DNA of 64,000 nt from an uncultured beta proteobacterium (GCA_903832285.1 CAILAY010000168.1:36188-100187), one strand, 5' to 3'. Positions 1-9,299 are shown, counted from the stretch's first letter. Made by a program: numbers and translations. The notes: generated by a model from the letters alone, not told the origin.

Positions 1-1
1 G

Positions 2-1300
2 GACCTCGCCTGTCTGGGTTTCAGCGCCGACCTGGTGATGCAGTCCTTCTGCCATACAGCGGCTTACCCGAAGCCGGTGGACGTGAAGATGCACCATGAG
101 CTGCCTGAGTTCATCAGCACGCGCGGCGGCATCCCGTTGCGCCCCGGCGACGGCATCATCCACAGCTGGCTAAACCGCATGCTGCTACCCGACACCGTGG
201 GCACCGGCGGCGACAGCCATACGCGTTTCCCCATCGGCATCAGCTTCCCCGCGGGGTCGGGCCTGGTGGCCTTTGGTGCCGCAACGGGCGTGATGCCGCT
301 GGACATGCCGGAGTCGGTGCTGGTGCGCTTCAAGGGCAAGATGCAGCCGGGTGTGACGCTGCGCGATCTGGTGAACGCGATTCCGCTCTACGCGATCAAG
401 GCCGGCTTGCTGACGGTGGCAAAGCAAGGCAAGAAGAACATCTTCTCGGGCCGCGTGCTGGAGATCGAAGGCCTGCCGGACCTGAAGGTGGAACAGGCGT
501 TCGAGTTGAGCGATGCATCGGCCGAGCGCAGCGCCGGGGGTTGCACGGTGCACCTGAACAAGGAGCCGATTCAAGAGTACATCCGCAGCAATATCACGAT
601 GTTGAAGTGGATGATTGCCACCGGCTACGCCGATGTGCGCACCATCAAGCGTCGCATTGCCGCAATGGAAGCCTGGCTCGCCAATCCCCAACTGCTCAAG
701 GGTGACGCCGACGCCGCCTACGCAGCCGTGATCGAGATCGACCTGGCCGATATCCATGAGCCGATCGTGGCCTGTCCGAACGACCCGGACGATGTGAAGA
801 CGTTGTCCGAAGTGGCGGGCGCGAAGATCGATGAAGTCTTCATCGGTTCGTGCATGACCAACATCGGCCACTTTCGCGCCGCCAGCAAGCTGCTCGAAAA
901 CAGGCGCGACATTCCCGTCAAGCTGTGGATGGCGCCGCCCACCAAGATGGACGCCAAGCAGTTGAGCGAAGAAGGCCACTATGGTGTCCTGGGACCGGCC
1001 GGCGCGCGCATGGAAATGCCGGGCTGCTCGCTCTGCATGGGCAATCAGGCGCAGGTGAAGGAGGGCGCCACCGTGTTCTCCACCAGCACGCGCAACTTCC
1101 CCAACCGTCTGGGCAAGAACTCTTACGTCTACCTCGGCTCGGCCGAGCTGGCCGCGATTTGTTCCAAGCTCGGGCGCATCCCCACCAAGGCCGAGTACAT
1201 GGCCGACATGGGCGTGCTGACTGCCGCCAGCGACAAGGTCTACCAGTATTTGAACTTTGATCGCATTGGGGACTACACCGACGCCGCAGCCACGGTCTGA
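2..1300 (+). CDS. acnB: Aconitate hydratase B, C-terminal part (5' end outside window)
   Basis: Bifunctional aconitase / 2-methylisocitrate dehydratase of the TCA and methylcitrate cycles, cytoplasmic [4Fe-4S] enzyme. The reading frame is open from base 2 ([16 protein letters not shown]) with no stop, so the gene enters from the left; about half of the usual ~860-residue protein is visible. Seen directly: GGDSHTRFP substrate-binding motif, [10 protein letters not shown] with one cluster cysteine, and [11 protein letters not shown] with the other two cysteines. The C-terminus is complete and is followed by a strong intrinsic terminator, so the downstream transporter genes are probably transcribed separately. 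The ATG/GTG near base 35 is an internal codon, not the start. Confidence 0.95.
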   Translation, partial: DLACLGFSADLVMQSFCHTAAYPKPVDVKMHHELPEFISTRGGIPLRPGDGIIHSWLNRMLLPDTVGTGGDSHTRFPIGISFPAGSGLVAFGAATGVMPLDMPESVLVRFKGKMQPGVTLRDLVNAIPLYAIKAGLLTVAKQGKKNIFSGRVLEIEGLPDLKVEQAFELSDASAERSAGGCTVHLNKEPIQEYIRSNITMLKWMIATGYADVRTIKRRIAAMEAWLANPQLLKGDADAAYAAVIEIDLADIHEPIVACPNDPDDVKTLSEVAGAKIDEVFIGSCMTNIGHFRAASKLLENRRDIPVKLWMAPPTKMDAKQLSEEGHYGVLGPAGARMEMPGCSLCMGNQAQVKEGATVFSTSTRNFPNRLGKNSYVYLGSAELAAICSKLGRIPTKAEYMADMGVLTAASDKVYQYLNFDRIGDYTDAAATV

Positions 1301-1314
1301 GGTTTAACATCCCA

Positions 1315-1350
1315 GCCGGGGGTGCGCCAGGACGCACCCCCGGCTTTTTT
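1315..1350 (+). terminator. Rho-independent terminator of acnB
   Basis: Perfect 12-bp stem (GCCGGGGGTGCG pairing with CGCACCCCCGGC), 6-nt loop CCAGGA, followed directly by six T. It begins 15 bases after the acnB stop codon. Confidence 0.93.
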
Positions 1351-1410
1351 CATGGCGCGCCCGCCCAAGGCAAGCCGATGTGACGTTAAGGCAATGGGAA
1401 GGTCTGAACG

Positions 1411-2442
1411 ATGGAGTTTTTCATCATCTCGATGCTCAACGGGCTGAGTTACGGGTTGTTGCTGTTCATGTTGAGTTCGGGACTCACGCTGATTTTCAGC
1501 ATGATGGGCGTGCTCAACTTTGCGCACGCGAGTTTCTATATGGTCGGCGCGTACATCGGCTACAGCATCGCCAGCGTGGCAGGCTTTTGGCCGGCGCTGG
1601 TGCTGGCTCCGCTGGTGGTCGGCGGCTTGGGCGCACTGTTCGAACGCCTTGCTCTGCGGCGCGTGCACAAGTTCGGACCGGTGCCCGAACTGCTGATCAC
1701 CTTCGGCCTGTCCTACGTCATCGTCGAATTGGTGCAACTGATCTGGGGCCGCATCGCGGTGGACTTTCGCCCGCCGCAAGCGCTGCAAGGGCCGGCATTC
1801 ACGCTCATCAACCACTCCGTCCAGGGCTTGAGCCTGATGTGGGGTGCGGCGTCGGTGGCGATGTGCAGTGCAGCAGATGTTTCCGTGCGGGTGGTGTGCT
1901 CGCCCTTTCCTGCGACCCGTGGTTTCATGATGCTGGTGGCACTGGTGATGTTGGTCTCGGTTTGGCTGTTGCTCAAGCGCACCCGCATCGGTCTGGTGAT
2001 CCAGGCGGCTCTGACGCACCCCGAAGCGGTGGAAGCATTGGGGCACAACGTTCCCGCTGTGTTCATGCTGGTTTTTGGTGCCGGCGCGGCGTTGGCCGGT
2101 CTGGCGGGCGTGATTGGCGGCACCACGTTCCTGACCGAACCCGCGATGGCAGCGACCGTGGGCTCCGTGATCTTTGTCGTGGTGGTGGTGGGCGGCATGG
2201 GCTCGTTGGCAGGGGCGTTTCTGGCCTCGGTACTGATCGGTGTGATCCAGACCTTTGCCGTCGCCTTTGACTATTCGGTGGGCACGCTGGCGACGCAACT
2301 CGGTCTGCACTTGAGCGCTGGCGCCTTGGGCAACACCTTTGTCAAGCTGACACTGTCGCAGGTGGCACCGATTCTTCCCTACCTGTTCCTGGTGCTGATT
2401 CTGATCTTTCGGCCGAAGGGATTGCTGGGCACACGGGAATAG
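1411..2442 (+). CDS. livH: Branched-chain amino acid-type ABC transporter permease, LivH family
   Basis: Inner-membrane permease of a HAAT-family ABC importer, 343 residues, almost entirely hydrophobic. The start MEFFIISMLNGLSYGLLLFM and the later GSLAGAFLASVLIGVIQTF segment are typical of LivH, and it is followed immediately by a LivM-type permease (3 bases between genes). A GGGAAGG sequence about ten bases upstream supports the ATG at 1411. A polar stretch around residues 150-170 with several cysteines (AMCSAADVSVRVVCS) interrupts the hydrophobic pattern and may be a periplasmic loop. Substrate is not shown by the sequence; LivH homologues carry branched-chain amino acids, amides, urea or aromatic acids. 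No periplasmic binding protein is encoded nearby. Confidence 0.88.
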   Translation: MEFFIISMLNGLSYGLLLFMLSSGLTLIFSMMGVLNFAHASFYMVGAYIGYSIASVAGFWPALVLAPLVVGGLGALFERLALRRVHKFGPVPELLITFGLSYVIVELVQLIWGRIAVDFRPPQALQGPAFTLINHSVQGLSLMWGAASVAMCSAADVSVRVVCSPFPATRGFMMLVALVMLVSVWLLLKRTRIGLVIQAALTHPEAVEALGHNVPAVFMLVFGAGAALAGLAGVIGGTTFLTEPAMAATVGSVIFVVVVVGGMGSLAGAFLASVLIGVIQTFAVAFDYSVGTLATQLGLHLSAGALGNTFVKLTLSQVAPILPYLFLVLILIFRPKGLLGTRE

Positions 2443-2445
2443 GCC

Positions 2446-3741
2446 ATGGCCACGAAAAGTCATTACGAATTCAAACCCATCAATGTGGGTCGCTGGCTGG
2501 TATGGGGTTTGTTTGCCCTGCTGCTGGCGCTGGTGCCGCTGCTCTTCACCAGCAGTCTGGCCATCACCATCCTGTCGCAGATCGGCATCGCCATCATTGC
2601 CTGTCTGTCCTACAACATGCTGTTGGGCCAGGGCGGCATGCTGAGCTTTGGCCACGCGGTCTACACCGGTCTGGGCGCATACGGGGCCATCCATGTGCTC
2701 AACGGAATATCCGGTGGCAGCTTGCCCCTTCCTGTGGGCATGGTGCCGCTGTTCGGGGGCTTGGTGGGGATGGGATTTGCCGTGCTGTTGGGCTACGTCA
2801 CGACGCGCAAATCGGGGACGACGTTTGCCATGATCACGCTGGGTATGGGCGAACTGGTGTTTTCCATGTCGCTCATGATCCCGGAGTTCTTCGGCGGTGA
2901 GGGCGGCGTCTCAGGTAACCGTGTCACCGGCCAGCCGTTTCTGGGCATCAGCTATGGTCCTCCGATTCAGGTCTACTACCTGATCGCGGCCTACACCTTT
3001 GTGACCGTGGCGGCCATGTTTGCCTTCACCCGCACGCCGCTGGGACGTATGCTCAACGCCGTGCGCGACAACCCGGAGCGGGTCGAGTTTGTGGGCTACA
3101 ACACCCAGAGAATCCGTTACACGGCGTTCATCATCGCGGGTTTCTTTGCCGGTATTTCAGGTGGCTTGGGCGCGCTGAATTTTGAAATCGTCACGGCGGA
3201 GGTGGTGGGAACGGTGCGCTCGGGCGCCTACTTGTTGTTCACATTTCTGGGCGGTGCCACCTTCTTCTTTGGCCCCATCCTGGGTGCCATCCTGATGGTT
3301 CTGGCGTCTGTGCTGTTCAGCGAGTTCACCAAGGCCTGGCTGCTTTATCTGGGCCTGGTGTTCCTGTTCATGGTGATGTATGCGCCTGGCGGAATTGCCA
3401 GCCTGCTGATGCTGAACCTGCGGGTGGCCAGCTTCGGCAAGCTGCGCGCACTGTGGGTGAGTTATCTGGGTCTTGCCGTCACCGGCCTCATGGTGGTGCT
3501 GGGCGCGGCCGCCATGATCGAGATGGTCTATCACCTGCAACTCAATGCGGCCATGGGGTCCGAGATGCACTTCATGGGGGCAACACTGGATGCCACGGGA
3601 CTCAACAGCTGGTTTGGCGCGGTCTTTGCCACGCTCACCGGACTGGGACTATTTGAGCTCACCCGTAGCCAGTTCGTCAAGGATTGGGGCCGGACGCAGG
3701 AAGAGATAGAGAAAGAAATCAAACGTCGGGAGATGCTATGA
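2446..3741 (+). CDS. livM: Branched-chain amino acid-type ABC transporter permease, LivM family
   Basis: Second inner-membrane permease of the importer, 431 residues. Hydrophobic helices run through the protein; the conserved stretch SYNMLLGQGGMLSFGHAVY near residue 55 and TPLGRMLNAVRDNPERVEF near residue 200 are LivM signatures; the latter lies in the cytoplasmic loop that touches the ATPases. It is longer than E. coli LivM-core proteins because of an extra C-terminal part (after ~residue 320) with two more predicted helices and a charged tail ending EEIEKEIKRREML. The stop overlaps the next start (ATGA, bases 3738-3741), indicating translational coupling to livG. Confidence 0.88.
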   Translation: MATKSHYEFKPINVGRWLVWGLFALLLALVPLLFTSSLAITILSQIGIAIIACLSYNMLLGQGGMLSFGHAVYTGLGAYGAIHVLNGISGGSLPLPVGMVPLFGGLVGMGFAVLLGYVTTRKSGTTFAMITLGMGELVFSMSLMIPEFFGGEGGVSGNRVTGQPFLGISYGPPIQVYYLIAAYTFVTVAAMFAFTRTPLGRMLNAVRDNPERVEFVGYNTQRIRYTAFIIAGFFAGISGGLGALNFEIVTAEVVGTVRSGAYLLFTFLGGATFFFGPILGAILMVLASVLFSEFTKAWLLYLGLVFLFMVMYAPGGIASLLMLNLRVASFGKLRALWVSYLGLAVTGLMVVLGAAAMIEMVYHLQLNAAMGSEMHFMGATLDATGLNSWFGAVFATLTGLGLFELTRSQFVKDWGRTQEEIEKEIKRREML

Positions 3742-4523
3742 AAACAGTAGCGACCTGTGCGTTGGAGCTGAAAAACCTGCGCAAGAGTTTTGGCAAGACC
3801 GAGATCATCCGCGGCGTGAATCTGGCGGTTACGGCGGGCGAGCGGGTGGCCATCATCGGACCCAACGGCGCAGGAAAGTCCACGCTGTTCAATCTCATCA
3901 GCGGTCGCTTCGTACCCACCAGCGGCGAGGTGCTGCTGGACGGCACCCGCATCGACGGCAAGAAGCCTTTCGAGATCAATCGCCTGGGATTGAGTCGCAG
4001 TTTCCAGATCACCAACATATTTCCCAAGCTCAGCGTGTTCGAGAACCTGCGCTGCGGCGTCCTCTGGAGTCTGGGCTACAAATACAGTTTCTGGAATTTT
4101 CTTGCAGGTCTGGATGACGCGAACGAGCGCGCCGAAGAACTGATGGAGATGATCCGCCTGGACAAGAAGCGCGATGTGTTGGCGGTGAACCTGACCTATG
4201 CCGAACAGCGCGCGCTGGAGATCGGCGTCACGATTTCGGGTGGCGCGCATGTGGTGCTGCTGGATGAACCCACGGCCGGCATGAGCAAGAGCGAAACCCG
4301 GCGCTTCATCCAACTCATCAAGGATGTCACCGTGGGCAAGACACTGCTCACGGTGGAGCACGATATGGGCGTGGTGTTTGGCCTGGCCGACAGAATAGCG
4401 GTGGTGGTCTATGGCGAGGTGCTGGCCTTCGATACGCCCGAGGTGGTGCGCTCCAATGCATTGGTGCAAGAAGCCTACCTGGGTTCGGTGGTGGCACACG
4501 CCCAAGTGGGAGTCGTCGCATGA
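3738..4523 (+). CDS. livG: ABC transporter ATP-binding protein, LivG family
   Basis: One of two cytoplasmic ATPases of the importer, 261 residues. Walker A GPNGAGKST at residues 41-49, Walker B VVLLDEPTAG with catalytic Glu177, and switch histidine in TVEHDMG (~208). The ABC signature at 152-157 reads LTYAEQ instead of the usual LS[GY]G[EQ]Q, so the conserved glycine is alanine. The start at 3738 is chosen because it overlaps the livM stop by four bases and begins the family-conserved domain; an upstream in-frame ATG at 3684 would overlap livM by 58 bases. See the finding on the composite ATP sites. Confidence 0.88.
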   Translation: MKTVATCALELKNLRKSFGKTEIIRGVNLAVTAGERVAIIGPNGAGKSTLFNLISGRFVPTSGEVLLDGTRIDGKKPFEINRLGLSRSFQITNIFPKLSVFENLRCGVLWSLGYKYSFWNFLAGLDDANERAEELMEMIRLDKKRDVLAVNLTYAEQRALEIGVTISGGAHVVLLDEPTAGMSKSETRRFIQLIKDVTVGKTLLTVEHDMGVVFGLADRIAVVVYGEVLAFDTPEVVRSNALVQEAYLGSVVAHAQVGVVA

Positions 4524-4542
4524 GCCAGGCAGGAGCGCAGGC

Positions 4543-5244
4543 ATGAAGCTTTTGCAGATAGACAACCTGCACGCTTTCTATGGCAAAAGCCATGTGTTGC
4601 ATGGCGTCTCGCTGGAGGTACATCGGGGCGAAATCGTGGCGCTGCTCGGGCGCAACGGCTCCGGGCGCTCGACCACCGCCAAGGCCATCATGGGCCAGGT
4701 GGATTGCCAGGGTTCCCTGTTGTGGAAGGGGCAGCAGATCCGCGACAAGAAGGCATTCGAGATCGCCCATCTGGGGATTGGCTACGTGCCTGAAAGCCGG
4801 GACATTTTTCCGACGCTGACGGTGCAGCAGAACCTCATGCTCGGGCAAAAAAGCGCGCGCAAGGCAGGTGGGTGGAGTTTTGACGACATGTACGCGATGT
4901 TCCCTCGCCTGAAGGAGCGAGAGCATACCGAAGCGGGCGTGCTTTCGGGGGGTGAGCAGCAGATGCTGACGCTGTGCCGAAGCCTCATGGGAGACCCCGA
5001 ACTCATCATCATCGATGAACCCACCGAGGGCTTGGCGCCCAAGATCGTGGAACTGGTGGGCGAGTACCTCAAGGCCCTCAAACAGCGCGGCATTTCGGTG
5101 CTGCTGATTGAGCAAAAGCTCACGATCGCCATGGCCATCTCCGACCGCGTCCTGGTGATGGGCCACGGCAGCGTCGTGTTCGACGGATCACCTGAGGAAC
5201 TGCGCGCCGACAGCTACATACGCAAGGAATGGCTGGAGGTGTAG
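4543..5244 (+). CDS. livF: ABC transporter ATP-binding protein, LivF family, with Arg in Walker A
   Basis: Second ATPase of the importer, 233 residues, 19 bases after livG. Signature VLSGGEQQML and Walker B LIIIDEPTEG are canonical. Walker A (residues 36-43) reads GRNGSGRS: the normally invariant lysine is Arg42, encoded by CGC at 4666-4668, which I checked in the DNA. The H-loop position is Gln (LLIEQKL), as is common in LivF. Start at 4543 gives the normal LivF N-terminus MKLLQIDNLHAFYG; GGAGCG lies just upstream. An earlier in-frame start at 4411 lies inside livG and would add non-homologous sequence. Confidence 0.87.
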   Translation: MKLLQIDNLHAFYGKSHVLHGVSLEVHRGEIVALLGRNGSGRSTTAKAIMGQVDCQGSLLWKGQQIRDKKAFEIAHLGIGYVPESRDIFPTLTVQQNLMLGQKSARKAGGWSFDDMYAMFPRLKEREHTEAGVLSGGEQQMLTLCRSLMGDPELIIIDEPTEGLAPKIVELVGEYLKALKQRGISVLLIEQKLTIAMAISDRVLVMGHGSVVFDGSPEELRADSYIRKEWLEV

Positions 5245-5436
5245 CGCTGTGGGTCGCGTGCGGCCTGAAACTCAGTAACGGGCCGTGCGCAGAGTCGGTC
5301 TCGGATGCCGCTACACCTGCCGTTCGCAGAGGCCAAGCTTCAGACGTAGTCTGACTGCGTCTTGATGTCCAAGCGAAGCGCCACTTCGCCCGATACCCAT
5401 GGGACAGTCTGTGCCGTCGACAAGTCTTTGTCCCTG

Positions 5437-6582
5437 CTATTCGTTGCTCGCCGCACCGCGCGAACTGGGCACGAAACTGATCCAGGCACCGCTTTCAATG
5501 GTTGCCGCAGCCACCTTGCGCCCCTGATAAAACATTTGAAGGCCTTTGCCTTGCTCTATCCGGAGAATGTCATCTTTGGCCATCGTGATCCTTTTGCTGG
5601 ATCCTTGAGCAAGGTCGATGCGCGCGCCTTCGGCCGGGTCCTTGCGCTGCTTCCTGAACAGCACAGTCGGCTCTTTGCCAATCACATACACGAAGTCCCC
5701 CGGTTTGCTCGCATCGTCCCCTTGCACCACCACCACAGGCTTAGGATCCGGTTCTGAAATAACTGGAGGACTCGCTTGAACAGCCTCCTTGGGGACAGTT
5801 TGCGAGTTTGGGACGAGCGGAACTGCGCTTGCTGTTACGGCTTTCGGACTGTCCAAGGGCGTGGCGCCCTCCACAGGCGACGATTGCGGTGCCGGATTCA
5901 CGGTTGCAGAGTCATTGGCCTTGAGCACTTCCTCAACGACGGGTGGCGCAACAACCACGGGTGGCGCAACGACTGTCGGACCGCGGGTCATCCACACGGC
6001 GGCAACCACCGCGATGAGCAGCGCGATGGCGACGCCGAATTTGCGCCCCTTCCCTGGGCGCTTCCTGACCTCATTGCCCTTCGTGACCTCATTGCCAACT
6101 GCCATTGACGCTGCGGGTGGCCCATCGGATTTCTTGACTGCCGGAGGCTCCAAACTTTGAACATGATGTTCTTGCCCAGATCGATCCTCCTGCGTTGGGA
6201 ACCTTGGTGTCAGTACCCCCTCAATGACTCCACCCTCATGGATCACAATGTCCCGATAGGAAGCATCCCCCACGACGCAAGCGCCTTGGTGAATCTCGAT
6301 CGACTCCGATGACTGTAAAGACCCAGAAACACGCCCGAGGATGTCAATGTGGGGCGCCTTGACCGCGCCAGTGACACTTCCCAACTTGCCCACGACAATT
6401 GTTCCGTGGGCATCGTCGTCGCAGCACACGTCGCCGATGATCTTCCCGTCAATGCGGAGGACGCCGGTGAAAGTTATATTGCCTTCAATACGCGTGCCAG
6501 CACTGATCAGCGTGTCGGTGCGGCTCTGCGAATATCTCGCGTTCTTCTGCTTCTCTAACAAAGGATTCACCTTTCTTCGCAA
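5437..6582 (-). CDS. Bactofilin with transmembrane segment and RodZ-like C-terminal domain
   Basis: Up to 381 residues. Residues ~22-126 form a bactofilin (polymer-forming cytoskeletal) beta-helix: DTLISAGTRIEGNITFTG, then short repeating turns around IDGKIIGDV and ILGRVSGSL. A linker rich in Lys/Arg leads to one membrane helix (~182-200, FGVAIALLIAVVAAVWMTR). Then comes a Pro/Val-rich stretch (202-285) and a C-terminal domain (~294-372) ending ILRIEQGKGLQMFYQGRKVA, which resembles the periplasmic DUF4115 domain of RodZ. Positive-inside charges place the bactofilin in the cytoplasm. The start is uncertain: there is no ATG; TTG at 6582, GTG at 6570 or TTG at 6561 are possible, and AGGTGA five bases before 6561 favours the last. 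Bactofilin identity is confident; the RodZ likeness is inference by eye. Confidence 0.8.
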   Translation of the reverse strand: MRRKVNPLLEKQKNARYSQSRTDTLISAGTRIEGNITFTGVLRIDGKIIGDVCCDDDAHGTIVVGKLGSVTGAVKAPHIDILGRVSGSLQSSESIEIHQGACVVGDASYRDIVIHEGGVIEGVLTPRFPTQEDRSGQEHHVQSLEPPAVKKSDGPPAASMAVGNEVTKGNEVRKRPGKGRKFGVAIALLIAVVAAVWMTRGPTVVAPPVVVAPPVVEEVLKANDSATVNPAPQSSPVEGATPLDSPKAVTASAVPLVPNSQTVPKEAVQASPPVISEPDPKPVVVVQGDDASKPGDFVYVIGKEPTVLFRKQRKDPAEGARIDLAQGSSKRITMAKDDILRIEQGKGLQMFYQGRKVAAATIESGAWISFVPSSRGAASNE

Positions 6583-7013
6583 TCATCGAGGCGTCATGGT
6601 CCCGAAAAAGCACAACCCGGCAACCACCGACATCGTAAGCCGCCAATTATGAATCCTTCAATCGCCACGAGAGCGCGTGCGGCGGGAGAAACAACACATT
6701 CCATGGGAGATTCGCCCGCCTCTGCCGGATCGCTACTGGGCATCGACCGACGGATCTGATGCAACATTCCTGCCGCGAACCGTGGCCTCATAAAAAGAGC
6801 GGCGTCGGCGCGGGCGAACAAAGACCCTGGCGACCGCCTCTTTCAAGTCGAGGAGGCATACCAACCGGAATCCTGTGTGACCGCGGACCCGTATCGATGG
6901 GAATTTTCCGGCCCAGCCGAAATGCTCTGAATCCGACGTGGGTGTGGGCAACCTGGATTGCCAGGGAGCGCCTGAATTGCGCGCTTGTCTCACTTGGGAC
7001 AAACCGCAGGCCC
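6583..7013. other. Intergenic region without a recognisable gene
   Basis: Part of a 592-base gap between the divergently transcribed bactofilin and beta-oxidation genes. Short open frames on both strands (up to about 120 codons) are rich in Arg/Pro/Ser, show no recognisable motif or ribosome-binding site, and overlap one another, so I do not call them genes. It presumably contains the bactofilin promoter and leader. Confidence 0.5.
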
Positions 7014-7055
7014 TTGACCGGTCAAAACCTCTAGAATAAAAAAGAACGCTCGTTC
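7014..7055 (+). promoter_or_regulatory. Putative promoter with two palindromes (fatty-acid regulator site)
   Basis: TTGACCGGTCAA at 7014-7025 is a perfect 12-bp palindrome whose first half can serve as a -35 box (TTGACC); TAAAAA at 7037-7042 is 17 bases further on. Directly after it lies GAACG-CT-CGTTC at 7044-7055, a palindrome of the kind bound by TetR-family fatty-acid degradation repressors in Betaproteobacteria (FadP/PsrA type). The assignment to a regulator is inference. The site is about 120 bases upstream of the hydratase/dehydrogenase start. Confidence 0.5.
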
Positions 7056-7174
7056 GATTCCCCTCGACAATCTTTTTGAATCCAGTGTTGCTGGTAATGG
7101 CCACGGTGTGGCAAGCTCTGTTCCCTGGCGTTCAAAGCGAGCAAGCTTTGTTATCAAATGATTAAAGGATTTGT

Positions 7175-9271
7175 ATGACGGCTCTGTATCAAGTCCACGG
7201 CGACGTGGCCCTCATCAGCCTGAGCAACCCGCCGGTGAACGGCTTGGGGTATGCAACGCGTCGGGCCTTGACCGAAGCGATGGCGCGTGGCAATGCCGAC
7301 ACCAGCGTAAGGGCCATCGTTATCACCGGTGCGGGCAAGGCTTTTTCCGGTGGTGCCGACATCAAGGAGTTTGGCTCACCCAAAGCTCTTCAGGAACCCA
7401 ATCTGCACAGCGTCATTTTGATGGTCGAGAACTCCGCCAAACCGGTGGTGGCTGCCATCCATGGTGTTTGCATGGGCGGTGGCCTGGAGTTGTCACTGGG
7501 CTGCCATTACCGCATCGCGGCGCCCGGCTGTAGCGTGGCGCTGCCCGAGGTCAAACTCGGCCTGTTGCCCGGCGCTGGTGGAACGCAGCGCCTTCCGCGC
7601 GCGCTGGGCGTGGAGCCTGCGCTCAACATGATCGTCAGCGGCGAGTCGGTGAAGAGTGAATTGCTGGCCATGCTGCCGGGGCAAAAATTGTTCGACAAGA
7701 TGGCAGCATCGGCCGAATCTCTGGAGCAGGAGGCGCTGGCGTTTGCGCGCTCCGTGGCTGATGTGCGACCGCTGCCGCTGGTGCGCAACCTGCCATGCAA
7801 GCACCCGCAAGGTGACGCCTACTTCCAGTTTGCGCGCAACATGGTCAATGGCATGGCGAAGAACTTCCCCGCGCCCGCCAAGTGCGTCGATGCGGTGCAG
7901 GCCGCGACGCAAAAGAAGTTTGAGGACGGCATGGCGTTCGAGCGCGAACTGTTCATCAACCTGATGTGGACCAGCGAGTCGCGCGCATTGCGGCATCTCT
8001 TCATGGCCGAGCGTGCCGCGTCCAAGATTCCCGACGTGCCCGAGGACACGCCCAAGCGCGCAATTCAATCGATCGCGGTGATTGGCGCAGGCACCATGGG
8101 TGGCGGCATCGCCATGAACTTCCTGAACGCCGGCATTCCGGTGAAGATGCTGGAGATGAAGCAGGAGGCGCTGGATCGGGGCTTAGCCACGATTCGCAAG
8201 AACTACGAGTCGCAGGTGAAGAAGGGCAAGCTGAAAGCTGACAAGTACGAACAGCGTATGAGCCTGCTCACCACCACGCTGAGCTACGACGACCTCAGGG
8301 ATGCCGACATGGTGATCGAGGCGGTGTTCGAAGAGATGGGCGTGAAGGAGGCCGTGTTCAAGGAACTCGACCGCGTGATGAAGGCGGGTGCGATTCTGGC
8401 CAGCAACACTTCAACGCTGGACGTGAATAAAATTGCCGCCTTCACGAAACGTCCGCAGGATGTGATTGGCACGCACTTTTTCAGCCCCGCCAACATCATG
8501 AAATTGTTGGAAGTGGTGCGCGGAGAGAAGACCGCCAAAGACGTGCTCGCGACTGTGATGGCGCTGGCGAAGAAGATCAAGAAGACTGCGGTCGTCTCCG
8601 GCGTGTGCGACGGCTTTATTGGCAACCGCATGATCGAACAATACGGGCGCCAGGGCGGATTTTTGCTGGACGAGGGCTGTACCCCGCAGCAAGTGGATCG
8701 AGCGATCGAGAAGTTCGGATTTGCCATGGGACCGTTCCGCATGGGTGACCTTGCCGGCAATGACATCGGCTGGGCCATCCGCAAGCGGCGCTACCAGGAA
8801 AAACCGAACATGAAGTACAGCAAAACAGCCGACCTGCTGTGCGAGAAGGGGCGTTTCGGGCAAAAGACCAGTGCTGGCTGGTACGACTATCAGGCGGGCA
8901 AGCGCGAGCCCATTCCGAATCAGGAAGTGATCCAGATGATCGAAGCGCACCGTGCGTCTTTGGGCATCAAGCCGCGCAACATCTCGGACGAGGAGATCGT
9001 GCAGCGCCTGGTGTTTTCACTGGTGAACGAGGGCGCTCACATTCTTGATGAAGGTATCGCGGCACGTGCCGGTGACATCGATATGGTTTATCTCACGGGG
9101 TACGGCTTTCCCATACATCGCGGTGGCCCGATGAATTACGCGAACGAAGTGGGCCTGTTCAACGTGGTTCAAGCGATGAACCGCTTTGCCCAGAATCCGC
9201 TGGATGACGCCCAGTTCTGGCAACCCGCGCCGCTGCTGGCGAAACTGGTGGCTGAAGGTAAAACGTTCTGA
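7175..9271 (+). CDS. Enoyl-CoA hydratase / 3-hydroxyacyl-CoA dehydrogenase fusion (FadB/FadJ type)
   Basis: Two middle steps of beta-oxidation in one 698-residue protein: hydration of 2-enoyl-CoA and NAD-dependent oxidation of 3-hydroxyacyl-CoA. The N-terminal crotonase domain has the oxyanion-hole segments [13 protein letters not shown] and [11 protein letters not shown] and both catalytic glutamates (E105, E125 in [17 protein letters not shown]). The dehydrogenase domain starts near residue 295 with the Rossmann motif [25 protein letters not shown] carries the catalytic histidine. A C-terminal helical 3HCDH domain follows ([21 protein letters not shown]). ATG at 7175 is preceded by AAAGGAT. 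It is the first gene of a long plus-strand catabolic block and likely partners the thiolase two genes downstream. Confidence 0.9.
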   Translation: MTALYQVHGDVALISLSNPPVNGLGYATRRALTEAMARGNADTSVRAIVITGAGKAFSGGADIKEFGSPKALQEPNLHSVILMVENSAKPVVAAIHGVCMGGGLELSLGCHYRIAAPGCSVALPEVKLGLLPGAGGTQRLPRALGVEPALNMIVSGESVKSELLAMLPGQKLFDKMAASAESLEQEALAFARSVADVRPLPLVRNLPCKHPQGDAYFQFARNMVNGMAKNFPAPAKCVDAVQAATQKKFEDGMAFERELFINLMWTSESRALRHLFMAERAASKIPDVPEDTPKRAIQSIAVIGAGTMGGGIAMNFLNAGIPVKMLEMKQEALDRGLATIRKNYESQVKKGKLKADKYEQRMSLLTTTLSYDDLRDADMVIEAVFEEMGVKEAVFKELDRVMKAGAILASNTSTLDVNKIAAFTKRPQDVIGTHFFSPANIMKLLEVVRGEKTAKDVLATVMALAKKIKKTAVVSGVCDGFIGNRMIEQYGRQGGFLLDEGCTPQQVDRAIEKFGFAMGPFRMGDLAGNDIGWAIRKRRYQEKPNMKYSKTADLLCEKGRFGQKTSAGWYDYQAGKREPIPNQEVIQMIEAHRASLGIKPRNISDEEIVQRLVFSLVNEGAHILDEGIAARAGDIDMVYLTGYGFPIHRGGPMNYANEVGLFNVVQAMNRFAQNPLDDAQFWQPAPLLAKLVAEGKTF

Positions 9272-9299
9272 TACCTTGTGGGACAGTGAGGGGATTGGA

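Noticed and set aside
1273..2694. Long minus-strand open frame opposite livH
   Set aside because: His/Gln/Arg-rich translation typical of the antisense frame of a high-G+C gene; opposite strand encodes a clear permease.
5340..5354. Palindrome TCAGAC-GTA-GTCTGA after livF as a terminator
   Set aside because: Short stem and no T-run on either strand.
6733..7104. Possible 123-codon minus-strand gene in the gap before the beta-oxidation genes
   Set aside because: Arg/Ser-rich, no recognisable domain, covers the likely promoter and operator region.
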